This document shows, piece after piece, positions 5,089 to 5,310 of a DNA stretch of 5,310 bases. Position numbers and translations under genes: made by a program. Source of the stretch: an uncultured Candidatus Saccharibacteria bacterium (GTDB lineage: Bacteria > Patescibacteriota > Saccharimonadia > Saccharimonadales > Saccharimonadaceae); contig CAMHIH010000050.1 in NCBI GenBank assembly GCA_946185175.1, positions 1 to 5,310 of the forward strand, read 5' to 3'. The notes beneath the pieces were generated by a model that worked only from the letters and a program-made list of their open reading frames with translations, made no database searches and had not been told where the DNA came from. How positions within the stretch are numbered: the first letter of the stretch is position 1; each line of letters starts with the position of its first letter.

Positions 5089-5115
5089 TTGCTTATTTTA
5101 TTAAGCTGATATAAA
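5089..5115 (+). promoter_or_regulatory. Promoter of the last gene, probably giving a leaderless mRNA
   Basis: TATAAA (5110-5115) is preceded by TGA (5107-5109), an extended -10. A weak -35, TTGCTT (5089-5094), lies 15 bases upstream. Only eight bases separate the -10 from the ATG at 5124, so the predicted transcription start (about 5122-5124) falls on the start codon. Confidence 0.5.
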
Positions 5116-5123
5116 ATTTAAGC

Positions 5124-5310
5124 ATGAGTAAAATCTCCGAAAAGGTCTTGTCTACCAATAGCGACGACAAAAAACGCTACGAAGAGCTCTATTCGCTCCA
5201 AAGCGATGCAGCTCAAGTTAGCCTAAATATCAAAAATAAGTTCAAAAACCTTATTACGACCGAAGAGTGTTATATTTTGGTGGTCCTAGCGGTAATTATC
5301 CTTTACGTAG
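5124..5310 (+). CDS. Unrecognised membrane protein, N-terminal part (runs off right edge)
   Basis: An ATG at 5124 opens a frame of 62 codons that reaches the window edge without a stop. The first 48 residues are polar, with many Lys, Asp, Glu and Ser. A strongly hydrophobic stretch of Ile, Leu and Val then begins at about residue 50 (CYILVVLAVIILYV, 49-62) and is cut off by the edge; this is very likely a membrane helix. There is no Shine-Dalgarno sequence before the ATG (the upstream bases are TTTAAGC), which fits the leaderless transcript suggested by the promoter at 5107-5115. The ribosomal protein L11 gene that often follows nusG would look quite different, so this is not rplK. Family unknown. 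That it is coding is supported by the open frame, codon make-up like secE and nusG, and a promoter in the right place. Confidence 0.7.
   Translation, partial: MSKISEKVLSTNSDDKKRYEELYSLQSDAAQVSLNIKNKFKNLITTEECYILVVLAVIILYV

Noticed and set aside
1..5310. CRISPR array, insertion sequence, tRNA or rRNA
   Set aside because: I saw no regularly spaced direct repeats, no transposase-like product with terminal inverted repeats, and no cloverleaf or ribosomal RNA-like stretch; nearly all bases are assigned to genes or their control sites.

Overview
The window looks like a compact bacterial chromosome segment with short intergenic gaps, a secE-nusG pair, bacterial sigma-70-like promoters and intrinsic terminators. 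All five genes with a visible stop codon end in TAA. No in-frame TGA occurs in any gene, so the standard bacterial code fits and a TGA-recoded lineage gets no support. A Candidate Phyla Radiation bacterium, possibly Saccharibacteria, is my best guess. It rests on the short divergent alpha-glucan phosphorylase, the long lysine-rich SecE, nusG not being followed by rplK, and tight gene packing. That is inference, at roughly 50% confidence.

Layout: bases 1-523 hold the 5' part of an unrecognised gene on the minus strand, running off the left edge. Bases 524-699 are a divergent promoter region with two back-to-back promoters, each followed by a small 5' leader hairpin. A PlsC/LPLAT-like putative acyltransferase follows (700-1671, plus strand) with its terminator. 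Next is a monocistronic 57-residue single-pass membrane protein (1801-1974) with its own promoter, leader hairpin and UUCG-loop terminator. An alpha-glucan (glycogen-type) phosphorylase of the GT35 family starts at a GTG (2084-3829). Its terminator overlaps the promoter of the secE-nusG operon (3919-5033), which ends in a strong terminator. A second partial gene, a likely membrane protein, begins at 5124 and appears to have a leaderless mRNA.

How the genes relate: secE (translocon subunit) and nusG (transcription elongation factor) are a conserved pair and are translationally coupled here by TAATG. The other genes each have their own promoter and terminator, so the segment is mostly a string of single-gene transcription units rather than one pathway. 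The phosphorylase points to storage or scavenged alpha-glucan breakdown to glucose-1-phosphate, and the LPLAT-like protein to lipid or surface-molecule acylation.

I see no defence system, mobile element, CRISPR array or RNA gene. The most unusual material is regulatory (recurrent extended -10 promoters, 5'-terminal hairpins, a terminator/promoter overlap, a 12-base element shared by two leaders) plus several divergent proteins: the SecE extension, altered phosphorylase active-site motifs, and altered acyltransferase motifs.
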